Shown here: positions 23,352 through 33,711 of the stretch, in pieces
How positions within the stretch are numbered: the stretch's first letter is position 1
How the letters are laid out: each line of letters starts with the position of its first letter
Assembly: GCF_002575655.3 (NCBI RefSeq)
Contig: NC_053037.3
Location: forward strand, 506,238,544 to 506,302,543
Direction of reading: 5' to 3'
Source: Aegilops tauschii subsp. strangulata
Lineage: Eukaryota > Streptophyta > Magnoliopsida > Poales > Poaceae
Length of the DNA: 64,000 nt
The notes under the pieces: model-generated
The model's input: only the letters and a program-made list of their open reading frames with translations
Told to the model about the DNA's origin: nothing
The model's database searches: none
Position numbers and translations under genes: made by a program

Positions 23352-23847
23352 TGCCCTTGTGAACTACAATGGCTTTTGGTCCACCATGTGTTTGGTGTTT
23401 CTTTTAATGGACTTGTTCATTCAGTGTCTTTTGACACATTGTGGTTATGTTTAGTTGTTTGATGGGCCTGATTAACTTTATTTATGCTCGTAGTTCATTG
23501 TGATGTGGTGCATTTGAATTTTTTATGTTTGATTTGCAAATGTGATGAATTTGTTTTAGTTATTTAAGCAAACGTTTGGGAGAATTGACAACAAAATTAT
23601 TTTCGAGGGGTTTAAGTTTTAGGCGATCTTGATACATTAAGAATCGATTAATCACTTAAAATTTATAAGGTAGTGAGATAAGGGATGACTTTTGAATTTT
23701 TAGGATAAGCGCTTGCTAAAGATGCCCTTAGGGTCAACATCGGTGCATTTTCTTTTAAGTAAACAAAGATGCAACATGTGATGCTAACGGGAAAATATGA
23801 GGGCACACAAATGATACTTTTTTTTAGGAAAGCCATCATGGCGATTT
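23352..23847. other. AT-rich non-coding DNA
   Basis: This is probably the 3' UTR of the preceding fragment followed by transposon debris. AAAGATGCCCTTA at 23722-23734 resembles a Harbinger-type terminus. I see no gene. Confidence 0.35.
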
Positions 23848-23946
23848 TTATTGATCTGGAATCACAGTTACATCATCTACTAGAACAACACGAATAAAAT
23901 CTGGAGGTTCTTGCCAAGAATGGTTCCCCTCACTAAATCTAGCCAG
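23848..23946 (-). pseudogene. 3' end of an unknown coding sequence
   Basis: About 32 codons on the minus strand end in WQEPPDFIRVVLVDDVTVIPDQ-like text (split here to describe: WQEPPDFIR then VDDVTVIPD), a TAA stop overlapping AATAAA, and a short A-run (AAAAAAAG at 23818-23825). It looks like the last exon of a gene or LINE-type copy with its poly(A) end. I cannot identify it; upstream coding sequence is not recognisable. Confidence 0.3.
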
Positions 23947-24269
23947 ATTAACAAATGATAAGAAATCGGAATTAGTCAAATGGGCAAATTAAATAGTGTA
24001 AGAAATTGAATATAGTATATCAAATAGGCAAGTAATTGAACAAGACCGTTATTACAGAATACAAATAGATTCCCCTATAACAGAACAAGCATTTGCATCA
24101 ATCAAATATAGAAAATGGTAATCGTATCGTGCATCCCATATTTGGACTTTGCTGTATCTTTTTTGTGCGGTGCTGGACGCAACTACATTTCTGTAGACTA
24201 GTAAACGGACCCACATTCTTGGAGGCGATCACATCCTCAGCTGCTCAGTGTGGCGTGCGGTATCGCCAC

Positions 24270-25340
24270 TCAGGCCAAGCAGCTGGCCAAATGGCGCGAG
24301 AAGGGAAACAGCCAGATTTGTATGAGCTGCGCGTCTTCTTTCCCGGACCCGAACACGCACTCCTCCTCGACGCGCCTCTGCTCCATGTTGAACGCGATGA
24401 GCTTCGACGGCGTCCACAGGTACACCACCTCCCTCTCCGGGTGGAACGCCATGAACACAAAGGTCGCGGTAGCGGGGTGGCACGAGCCGCCGGAGACGAG
24501 GTCGCCGACCCCGAGCTCGTGCTTCGCCACCCACTCGGACTTGCCCGCGTCCACCAGCTCCCACAGCGTGAGGCGCGATCCGTCGCTGGACGCGTACCGG
24601 AGCCGGCCGCGGCAGTGGCCCGCGCGTGCCCGGTAGCTCACGGGCGCCGGGAGCGCGGTGACCGTGCACCTCATGGTGGCGAGGTCGATGCGGACGACGT
24701 GGCCCGAGTATGCCAGCACGTGGACGGCGCCGGCGAAGCAGTGCATGGTGGCCGACATGGCGTCGGTGTCGAGGCCGAAGTCGAGCTCGTGCTCGCCCCA
24801 CGCGCCGGTCTCCGAGTCGAACACCTCGACGGAGGCGCCCCGGGGCAGCCACCCGGTGAAGCAGACCACCTTGTAGTGCGGGGAGGCGCAGGGGTCGAAG
24901 GACAGCACGGAGAGCAGCGTCTTCCTGCGGGGCTCCGGGAGCGCCGCCCACCGCCGCGTGGTCGGGTTCACGACGTGGAACGCCGCCGGGCAGGACGCGT
25001 AGTAGAGCAGCAGGCCGTTGCAGCCGTCGATGATGCTGGACGTGGCGTGGCACGGGAAGAAGGACATGTCGTCGGCCTCCGCCACGCCGCCGCCGTCCTC
25101 GCCCGACGACGGCGACGCCGCCGCGCGCGCGTAAGTGTACGCCCGCCTCCCGCCCCCGCCGTCCCGCGGGCCGTCGTGGAACAGCACGCCGGACGTGATG
25201 AGCGGCAGCCTCCGGCGGAGGTAGTCGGCGGCGATGAGGCCCCGCCACGTGGTGGAGACGCACTGGAACCGCGCCAGCGACTTGTGCGGCAGCCGGACGA
25301 GGATCTCCGCCAGCAGGTCCTCGCCCATCTCGCCGTCCAT
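24270..25340 (-). CDS. F-box protein, single exon
   Basis: The protein has 356 residues from the chosen ATG. An F-box lies at residues about 6-45 (GEDLLAEILVRLPHKSLARF, then CVSTTWRGLI), followed by an F-box-associated beta-propeller-like region with CNGLLLYY, FHVVNPTTRRWAALP and SFDPCASPHYKVVCF. By family knowledge such proteins are substrate receptors of SCF ubiquitin ligases (F-box binds SKP1); the substrate is unknown. The frame is open for 37 more codons upstream to 25451, but a TATA-like box at 25471-25482 lies only about 25 bases before that upstream ATG, so the ATG at 25340 fits better. The GC-rich coding sequence with no stops or frameshifts is typical of a functional grass gene. It is the only intact host gene in the window. 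Confidence 0.85.
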   Translation of the reverse strand: MDGEMGEDLLAEILVRLPHKSLARFQCVSTTWRGLIAADYLRRRLPLITSGVLFHDGPRDGGGGRRAYTYARAAASPSSGEDGGGVAEADDMSFFPCHATSSIIDGCNGLLLYYASCPAAFHVVNPTTRRWAALPEPRRKTLLSVLSFDPCASPHYKVVCFTGWLPRGASVEVFDSETGAWGEHELDFGLDTDAMSATMHCFAGAVHVLAYSGHVVRIDLATMRCTVTALPAPVSYRARAGHCRGRLRYASSDGSRLTLWELVDAGKSEWVAKHELGVGDLVSGGSCHPATATFVFMAFHPEREVVYLWTPSKLIAFNMEQRRVEEECVFGSGKEDAQLIQIWLFPFSRHLASCLA

Positions 25341-25470
25341 CCCCGATCGACGACCTCGCCCCTCCCGGAGAAGAGAACGCGCGGCTGCACCTGCAACCAC
25401 CACACACGGCCTGCCACCGCACCTGAGTGCAACAGCAGCGGGCAGGAGCACACGAAAGCGAGCGCGCGCG

Positions 25471-25482
25471 ATACTTATAAGT
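25471..25482 (-). promoter_or_regulatory. TATA-like box of the F-box gene
   Basis: The minus strand reads ACTTATAAGTAT, about 130 bases upstream of the chosen ATG. This puts the TSS near 25445 with a 5' UTR of roughly 100 bases. Confidence 0.5.
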
Positions 25483-27140
25483 TGTAGCGGCCAAGACTTG
25501 GCTTCTCCGCCTCTGAAAGAGATCCTCGGACTGCTTCAAACCTGAAATAATGCCTGTCGTACCAGCGCTCTGAAACGAATTCAGCAAGTGGCATCAGTCG
25601 TGCTTGCAATGAACGTGTGCCCGCCGCGCAATGGTCATATACACGCACGCATGGCCGTCGCCCCACTTTCGTCTTGCGTGACAGCTCCATGCACGGTTCA
25701 CTGCTGAATTCGCTGCGTGGCCAGAGGAACCTTGGACGCAAGGTTCACATACAGTAGTATGGTGCAGGTGCTACACTTCAAAAAAGGAAGGCTTATCCAC
25801 ACATCTTTCTGGGTAAATAAAGGCTTATCCGCACCGTGCATTTCTAAGCACAGGGAGATCTACGATCAGCATCTCTGACACGAATGAGAGAGATTCTCGT
25901 ACGAAAATGATGAATGACGAGGCACGTACTACGTCAGTTCCGTTTCTACTAACTTGTTGCTTCAGACAGAAGCAACCAAGGCTCGTCGTTAATTTTGTGC
26001 ATAAAAATAACCATCACACTTTGCGTACGTGCTGTGAAGTGCAATCATGAATCAACGGGCGCGGTGCGATAGATTTGTCAAAAAGGCGGTGAAGTCGCGC
26101 GATCCCCTAAAATTAATCCACACGACACCGGCCCACGCTTACGAGCTCCTTTCCGCTTGGACTTGCGTTGAAGCAACTCTTCAACCCGTCGTCATGCGCG
26201 CGGTGATGCGTCCACGTAACAAGTTGGGTGGATTGGACGGCCGGCGAAGCTGCCACTTGGACGTCGATCGCCGTGCCGGACTAGCAACAAGCAGACATAC
26301 GCATGTCCCTCCTCTCTCAGATAAGCAGAAACAAAAAAGATGTAAGTTAAACGTACGGGTATGCTCAACCCTTTTCCGTTACTGCTAATTACCAATAATC
26401 TATGTATCTGTGAGATAGATGCTTGATCCTGGAGGTGATTAAGCGGCTTCGAGACGGAGGAATCGGTTGCTTGGACGCCAATGGTGGTTGAGATACGGCT
26501 TTCCCGCGCTAAAGCTCAAGCGGTCGCCGTCGATCCGGCCAAGGAATCTGCACGACCGGCGGGCAACTAGGCATGTACAGTAGTACTATCTGCTTTACGA
26601 TTGGTGGCGGAGAGCAACGGATTGGTGCGTCCGTCCGGCTGGCCGGCGGACGGAGAAAGCAATCGCCAAACAAGTCCTCGAGTGCGCGCGCGGTGCCCGT
26701 CGTAGTACTATATCGCCACCCTACGCCGGCTTTGTTGTGTGGATGCCACTCGATCTTCTTGCTAGTCCTTTCCGCCGAACAGAATTTGGCGCAGCGCAAC
26801 GATGCTGACATGCATGATCCATGCTGGCTAGCTGTTGCCGACGGATTGGTGTTCCTGTGCGTGAGCGTTACTTGGAGTGTGCAACTTCCCTGCCCGGACA
26901 TTCTGGTTCCTGGTACAGTGTGAGGAGGCGTTCATACATCACTTGCTGCCAGTGTCATGCATGCACATCACAGTTACACGTGGTCCTGATGGTGACTGAA
27001 GGTTGGGAAGACGTGTCAACCGAAGGAAAACCTATTAATCACTTACGGCCGTGCACCTCAACAATTCTCCATAGTCGTGATGATGGCCAAAGGTTGCGAT
27101 GGCCTTGCACCCCACATAGATTCTTCTTTCCGAAGAGTAA
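25483..27140. other. Intergenic DNA, F-box promoter side
   Basis: Composition is mixed and single-copy-like, with no LTR signature and no reading frame I can support. Short frames at 26509-26923 on both strands show no domain. The first several hundred bases probably hold the F-box gene's upstream regulatory DNA. Confidence 0.4.
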
Positions 27141-28078
27141 GGCCAACTCCAGCGCGCGACTCCATCCTGTCCGGTCCCGTCTGTTTGGGGTAAAACGAAC
27201 AGACCTCATGGCCCAGCGCGCAATGGCCTGAACCCATTTGGTCCGTTTGGTGTCCGGACTGATTCATTTCGAGCGCAAACATGCGTCAGGTTTGGGTCGC
27301 GGCGGGCAGCAAACGAATGCGTCCCTCGTCCGCTTCGGGGCCGCGTGGCAGGCGGCCACCTACCTCCCACCAGCCAACATTAATGCGCACACGCGGTCGG
27401 CCCCACCTGTCATCCGCCCAGGCGAACAGTCGCCGTCCTTCTTAAATGGGAAGCCGTGGACCGGTCGCAGTCCACACTCCCCCACTCCAGCCCATGCTGC
27501 CTCCTCGAAACCCGACACGCCCCAAACCCTAGCTCTCCCTCTCCCCGTCCTCGATCTCGCCGGTCGGCTGCCTCACAGCCATGGGGTTCTGGAACACCGG
27601 CCGCAAGGGGAAGCACGACCGCGAGGCTGGCTCATCCTCGGGCTGCCACCGTCGCGGCGTCAAAGAGGAGCCTGCATCACCACCGCGTCGGCCCCCGCGC
27701 CGCCTGCATTCTCCGTCGCCCCTACGGCCGCCGGCGAGCGCGACCGGCACAACATCCACGCGGATGTATGCCGTCGTTATTGGGAGACGAGGACGCCGCT
27801 CCCCTGGAGCGACGTGCACCTCCCCAATAACTGGCATCTCTCCGCCGACCGGGCGCCGATCCCGCGCGGTCCCGTTGAGCGGTCGTGGGCGCCGCGAGGA
27901 GATCGAGCGCCGCTGCCGCCGCCTCCTGCCGGACGACCTATACTACGACCCCAGGTACGCCCCCGACTCCGACATGTGGGACACGTGGTTCCGGGACGAG
28001 CACGACACGCGGCGCGCCTCGTTCTTCGCCGGCACCTCGTCGGGGCCGCGGCGGCCACGTCCAGAGCGCGGAGCGGCT
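27141..28078 (+). mobile_element. Harbinger-like 5' part with broken ORF
   Basis: GGCCAACTCCAGCGCGCGAC at 27141, preceded by TAA, looks like a Harbinger terminus with a TAA target. A GC-rich leader follows. From the ATG at 27581 one frame gives MGFWNTGRKGKHD...; the homologous frame then moves to HNIHADVCRRYWETRTPLPW and HLPNNWHLSADRAPIP (about 27745-27865), and back to RREEIERRCRRLLPDDL and DMWDTWFRDEHD (27893-28070). So at least two frameshifts break it. I have seen such proteins only as uncharacterised repeats in wheat-type genomes and assign no function. G2's insertion at 28079 cuts off the rest. Confidence 0.45.
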
Positions 28079-29663
28079 TGATAAGTCTCCAATGTATCTA
28101 TAATTTATGAAGTATTCATGCTGTTATTTTATCATGCTTAGATGTTTTACAATCATTTTATAGCAACTTTATATCATTTTTTGGGACTAACCTATTGACC
28201 CAGTGCCTAGTGCCAGTTGCTGTTTTTTGCTTGTTTTTTACATCGCAGGAAATCAATACCAAACGGAGTCCAAACGCAACGAAACTCCACGGGATTTTTT
28301 ATGGACCAGAAGGGACCCAATGGGCCAGAGCTGCACCTGGGGGGTGCCCCGAGGGGGGCACAACCCATCAGGGCGCGCCAGGCCCCCTGGCCCGCCCAGG
28401 TGGGTTGTGCCCACCTCGGTGGCCTCCCGCACCCCTTCTTTGCACTATAAATTCCCAAATATTCTGAAACCCATCGGGGTTAACCTAGATCAGAAGTTCC
28501 GCCGCCGCAGGGCTCCGTAGCCACCGAAAACCAATCTAGACCCGTTCCGGCACCCTGTCGGAGGGGGGAATCATCTCCGGTGGCCATCTTCATCATCCCG
28601 GCGGCCACCACGATGAGGAGGGAGTAGTCCACCCTCGGGGCTCAGGGTTTATACCAGTAGTTATGCGTTTAATCTCTCTCTCTCTCTCTCGTGATCTATA
28701 TCATGGGCTTTGTTAATATGGTCGGATCATATGATGTTTCTACCCTCTATACTCTTGTTATGATGAATTGAATATTTACCCTTTGAAGTTTTGTCTTGTC
28801 AGATTGAATATTCAGAGATGAGAATACACGATATATGTCTTGCGGTATGAATACTTGAGGTGACAATTGGGGTATCTTATTGATTCCCTTGACATATGTT
28901 ATGGCATCCAACTCGCGGATTCCTGCGGTGATATTGGGGTAATCTATGCATAGGGGTTGATGCACGCTTTTCTACGGTAGAAACTTTGGGGTCTCTTTAT
29001 AGTTCTTTGTGTGGATTGAGTATTATGAATATGAATTTGCTCTGGTGTTATTCTAGTACGAACTTTAGGATAGGTCGAACGGAAAGAATAGCTTTGTGTT
29101 ATCCTAGTAGGAACTCTTGAATAGATCGAACGGAAAGAATAGCTTTGAGTGGTTTCGTACCCTACAAACAAATTCCTATATTTTGTTCTCCGCTAATAGG
29201 AACTCGAGAGTGATTCTTTGCTGAACTTTGAGGGATAATCATATGATCCAACTATGTTAGCACTGTTGAGAGGTTGCAGTAGCGAAAGTACAGACCCTAG
29301 GCCTCGTTTTTAAGCATTGCAATACCGTTTTTGTGCCCGTTTACTATTTGCTACCTTACTGTTTTTATTTATTCAGATTATAAAAATATATTTCTACCAT
29401 CAACATTACACTTTTATCACCATCTCTTCGCCGAACTAGTGCACCTATACAATTTGCCATTGTATTGGGTGTGTTGGGGACACAAGAGATTTCTTGTATT
29501 TGGTTGCAGGGTCGTTTGAGGGAGACCATCTACATCCTACACCTCTCACGGATTGATAAACCTTAGGTCATCCACTTAAGGGAAAATTGCTACTGTCCTA
29601 CAAAACTCTGCGCTTGGAGGCCCAACGCGTGTCTACAAGAATAAAGTTGCGTAGTAGACATCA
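28079..29663 (+). repeat. G2 5' LTR
   Basis: The 1585-bp LTR runs TGATAAGTCTCC... to ...GTAGACATCA. It contains a 12-bp perfect inverted repeat (28356-28367 with 28401-28412) around a GGGCGCGCC core, a TATAAA at 28446-28451, a CT microsatellite at 28674-28690, and a 51-bp tandem duplication (29045-29095 and 29096-29146). Confidence 0.85.
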
Positions 29664-29673
29664 AGCTCTTTTT

Positions 29674-29691
29674 TGGCGTCGTTGCCGGGGA
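29674..29691 (+). other. G2 primer-binding site (tRNA-Asp type)
   Basis: The bases TGGCGTCGTTGCCGGGGA differ by one base from the tRNA-Asp complement and lie 10 bases after the LTR. Confidence 0.85.
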
Positions 29692-29787
29692 GGTGAGTGC
29701 TTGAAGGTATATATTTAGATCTTGCAATTGAATCTTTTAGTTTCTTGTTTTATCCCTAGTTTTGCTTATAAAAGAAAACTACATAAA

Positions 29788-30645
29788 ATGGAATTTAGGT
29801 TGCATCATATTATTGATCATCTTTATAATATCTTTCTTGAAAATGATGGTTCGGAAAATTGTGCTCAATTGTTAGAAGAAGAAGTCAATAAAATGCTTGG
29901 CACAAAATATTTGAATGATGAGCATGATTGCAATGTTGTTAGTATGAATTCATTGAATATCCTAAATGCTAATGATGATTGCATAAGTCATGAAAAAAAT
30001 GTTTCTTATAAGCATATCACTTTTTGCGGAGTGAATTGGGAGTGCCTTTGCACACCAAAAAGGGAAGATAGATTTTGCAAGAAGCATAAATATTTAGAAA
30101 CAAAAAAGTTGCAAGAGAGGCTAGATGATTGTGCTGAAAGATGTAATTTTTTGGGCCATCCTTGTGAACTTTGCAATGAACATGGTCATTTAAATCTTCA
30201 ATGCAGATTCTTTCATGACCAAATCGTGTCCAAAAATTGTGATCTTGATTACCCTTGAGCATCATAAAGAGCTTAGTCTTCTTTTGGGGTATGAAGAAAT
30301 GAAACGTATAACTAAGGGTATTCCAAAATTTAATCTCGAGAGATTTCTTGATTTTGATCTAGAAGAAATTTATATGTTTTGTGCGGTAAATTGCATTGAT
30401 AATCCTTATATTGCCAACTATCTAAAGTCAAGAGAACAAATGGAATATGAAAAGAGCACTAATGAAAGGGAAAATATTTCCCAATACCCTCCTAGTGTTT
30501 ATTATGATGAATCAGGTAACGAGGAGGAGCTTCCTATCCAACCAATCTCATCAATAAGAAGCTTGAAAAGATCAATTAAACCCACACATGATGTGGTGAA
30601 GAAGAAGAAAAGAAGAGAGAAGAGAGGTAAAAAGGTATCTCTCCC
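29788..30645 (+). pseudogene. G2 gag-like protein with zinc knuckle, interrupted
   Basis: The ATG at 29788 starts a 156-codon frame to 30258. It contains a canonical C-x2-C-x4-H-x4-C knuckle (CELCNEHGHLNLQC, about 30165-30206), preceded by a Cys-rich stretch. A frameshift near 30240 moves the reading to the frame 30215-30645, which continues with acidic and then Lys/Arg-rich text. G3's LTR then ends it. No gag core domain like that of G1/G4 is recognisable, so this is a different, possibly non-autonomous, coding plan. Confidence 0.65.
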
Positions 30646-32160
30646 TGATACGTCCATTTTGCATCATGCTTTTATATCGATATTTATTGCATTATGGGCT
30701 GTTACTACACATTATGTCACAATACTTATGCCTTTTCTCTCTTATTTTACAAGGTTTACATGAAGAGGTAGAATGTCGGCAGCTGGAATTCTGGGCTCGA
30801 AAAGGAGCAAATATTAGAGACCTATTCTGCACAACTCCAAAAGTTATGAAACTCCACGAAAGTCAGTTTTGGAATATATTAAAAATATTGGGAAGAAAGC
30901 ACCAGAGGGGGGCCACCCTTCGTCCACAAGGGTGGAGGGCGCGCCCTACCCCCTGTGCGCGCCTCCTGCCTCGTGGGCCACCTGGCAGCCCTCCGATGCC
31001 CATCTTCTGGTATAAGGTGTCTTTTGCCCTGGAAAAAATCATAAGGAAGCTTTCGGGACAAAGCGCCACCGTCTCAAGGCGGAACCTAGCGAAACCAATC
31101 TAGGGCTCCATTGGAGCTGTTCTGCCGGGGAAACATCTCTCCGGGAGGGGGAAATCGTCACCATCGTCATCACCATCCATCCTCTCATCGGGAGGGGGTC
31201 AATCTCAACATCTTCACCAACACCATCTCCTCTCAAACCCGAGTTCATCTCTTGTATCCGATCTTTGTCTCAAAACCTCAGATTGGTACCTGTGGGTTGC
31301 TAGTAGTGTTGATTACTCCTTCTAGTTGATGCTAGTTGGTTTATTCGGTGGAAGATCATATGTTCAGATCCTTTATGCATATTAATACCCCTCTGATTAT
31401 GAACATGAATATGATTTGTGAGTAGTTACGTTTGTTCCTTAGGACATGTGAGAAGTCTTGTTATAAGTAGTCATGTGAATTTGGTATTCGTTCGATATTT
31501 CGATGAGATGTATGTTGTCTTTCCTCTAGTGGTGTTATGTGAACGTCGACTACATGACACTTCACCATTGTTTGGGCCTAGGGGAAGGCATTGGGAAGTA
31601 ATAAGTAGATTATGGGTTGCTAGAGTGACAGAAGCTTAAACCCTAGTTTATGCGTCGCTTCGTGAGGGGCTGATTTGGATCCACATGTTTCATGCTATGG
31701 TTAGCTTTACCTTAATTCTTCTTTCGTAGTTGCGGATGCTTGCGAGAGGGGTTAATCATAAGTGGGATGCTTGTCCAAGGAAGGGCAGTACCCAAGCACC
31801 GGTTCACCCACATATCAAGTTATCAAAGTAACGAACGTGAATCATATGAGCATGATGAAAACTAGCTTGACGATAATTCCCATGTGTCCTCGGGAGCGTT
31901 TTCCTTTATGTAGGAGTTTGTCCAGGCTTGTTCTTTGCTACAAAAAGGATTGGGCCACCTTGCTGCACCTTGTTTACTTTTGTTACTTGTTACCCGTTAT
32001 GAATTACCTTATCATAAAACTATGTGTTACCGATAATTTCAGTGCTTGCAGAGAATACCTTACTGAAATCTGCTTGTCATTTCCTTCTGCTCCTCGTTGG
32101 GTTCGACACTCTTACTTATCAAAAAGACTACGATAGATCCCCTATACTTGTGGGTCATCA
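30646..32160 (+). repeat. G3 5' LTR
   Basis: The LTR is 1515 bp, TGATACGTCCATTTTGC... to ...GTGGGTCATCA, with a GGAGGGCGCGCCC module at 30935-30947. The same start is seen at the 3' LTR (56188). Confidence 0.9.
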
Positions 32161-32171
32161 AGACTCTTTTC

Positions 32172-32189
32172 TGGCGCCGTTGCCAGGGA
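32172..32189 (+). other. G3 primer-binding site (tRNA-Asp type)
   Basis: TGGCGCCGTTGCCAGGGA lies 11 bases after the LTR and differs by one base from the tRNA-Asp complement. Confidence 0.85.
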
Positions 32190-32266
32190 GTGAAGCGCCT
32201 TTGGTAGGTGGAATTTGGTAAGGAAAAATTTATATAGTGTGCTGAAATTTACTGTCACTTGTTACT

Positions 32267-32455
32267 ATGGAAAATAATCCTTTGAGGGGCTTATTCATGG
32301 TATCTTCACCCCGACCAGTAGAGCAAAGAGTTGCTCCTCAACCTACTGAACCTACTGAAAATGTTTACTTTGAAATTCCTTCGGGTATGATAGAGAAACT
32401 GCTAGCTAATCCTTTTACAGGAGATGGGACATTACATCCCGATATGCACCTAATC
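32267..32455 (+). pseudogene. G3 gag N-terminus, truncated
   Basis: The ATG at 32267 opens a frame beginning MENNPLRGLFMVSSP with about 63 codons. It is cut near 32452-32456, where sequence switches to antisense copia pol. The remainder of gag and the protease are absent from the window. Confidence 0.65.
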
Positions 32456-33711
32456 TCCCAAGTTTCATTCGCCAAGATGGAATCCATCTCGCTACGAACC
32501 GCTTCCTTCCAGTAGTCAGCATCTTCAGATGCATAGGCCTCTAAAATAGAACTAGGAGTGTCATCTATGAGATACACAAGAAAATCATCACCAAAGGACT
32601 TTGCAGTCCTCTATCTCTTGCTCCTAGTAGGAACTTCATTGTTCTCCTCCACAGGACTTTCAAAGTGTTCCAACGAAATTGCAGGTTCAGTAATTGTAAC
32701 CGGTTCCTGATTCGATGAACTAGGCATCTCCTGATTAGATGAGGTAGTCATATCCTTCATGGGAAAGATATCTTCAAATAAAGTCGCATCATTCGACTCC
32801 ATGATCGTACCGACATGCATGTCAGGTACCTCGGATTTTACAACCAAGAATCTATAACCAATGCTATGAAAAGCATATCCCAGAAAAACACAATCCACGG
32901 TTTTTGGTCCAAGCTTGCGCTTCTTTGGAATTGGCACATTGACTTTCGCCAAACAACCCCAGGTTCGTAGATAAGAGAGTTTTAATCTTTTCTTCTCCCA
33001 TTCCTCAAATGGGTTATCTCTTTATTCTTTGTGGGAACTCGGTTTAGGACATGACATGCAGTCAATATCGCCTCCCCCCACCATGCCTTGGAGAGACCCA
33101 ATGTGTCTAACATGGCGTTAACCAAATCTGTTAGAGTACGGTTCTTTCTTTCGGCCACCCCATTTGACTGAGGTGAATAGGGAGGCGTCCTCTCATGGAT
33201 TATACCATGTTCCGCACAAAAAGCATCAAATTCATTGGAAAAATACTCTCCACCACGGTCGGACCTAAGCCTCTTGATTTTTCGATCAAGTTGGTTTTCC
33301 ACTTCAGCTTTATAGATCTTGAAAAAGTTCAAAGCCTCATCCTTAGATTTCAGAAGATACACACGGCAGTATCTAGTGGAGTCGTCAATTAACGTCATGA
33401 AATATTTCTTTCCACCTTTTGTCAAAACACCATTCATCACATAGATCTGAATGTATGAGCTCTAGTGGTGCAAGATTTCTCGTTTCCGTAGTCGTGTGAG
33501 CCTTACGAGGTTGCTTAGCTTGCACACAAACTTGACACTTAGATCCCTTGACAGTGGTGAAACTAGGGATTAAGTTCAACTTCGCTAGTCGCGACATGCA
33601 ACCAAAGTTAACATGACAAAGACATGAAAGCCACACATTTGATTCACTATTGTTGCAAACATGATTAACAACTTTATTGCAAACGTCTGAGAAGGATAAA
33701 CGAAACAGGCC
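32456..33711 (-). pseudogene. C2 integrase and start of RT, broken and truncated
   Basis: Segments in order: GAG-pre-integrase with CHVNFGCMSRL and CQVCVQAKQ (33636-33385), integrase core with LIDDSTRYCRVY, RSDRGGEYFS and SPQSNGVAERKNRT giving D-D-E (33440-32982), integrase C-terminal region with VDCVFLGYAFHSIGYRF (32952-32611), and the RT start DADYWKEAVRSEMDSIL (32577-32456). Frame changes separate them. The pol frame ends at the junction with G3 gag. Confidence 0.8.

Larger units (their letters stand above)
28079..30645 (+). mobile_element. G2, LTR retrotransposon, left part
   Basis: It comprises the 5' LTR (28079-29663), primer site, and the first 0.98 kb of the interior, where G3 inserted at 30646. 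The rest lies right of the window. The interior encodes a protein with a retroviral-type zinc knuckle. Confidence 0.85.

Noticed and set aside
24093..25487. 464-codon plus-strand frame
   Set aside because: It is the antisense shadow of the GC-rich F-box gene, with low-complexity Arg/Val/Ala text and no domain.
24229..25587. 452-codon minus-strand frame in another phase
   Set aside because: Arg/Ala/Gly-rich shadow frame overlapping the F-box gene; only the 24270-25340 frame carries recognisable motifs.
29674..29691. Possible tRNA-Asp gene remnants at the TGGCGCC sites (7229, 29674, 32172, 41606)
   Set aside because: Each match is limited to about 18 bases just inside an LTR, so these are primer-binding sites, not tRNA genes.
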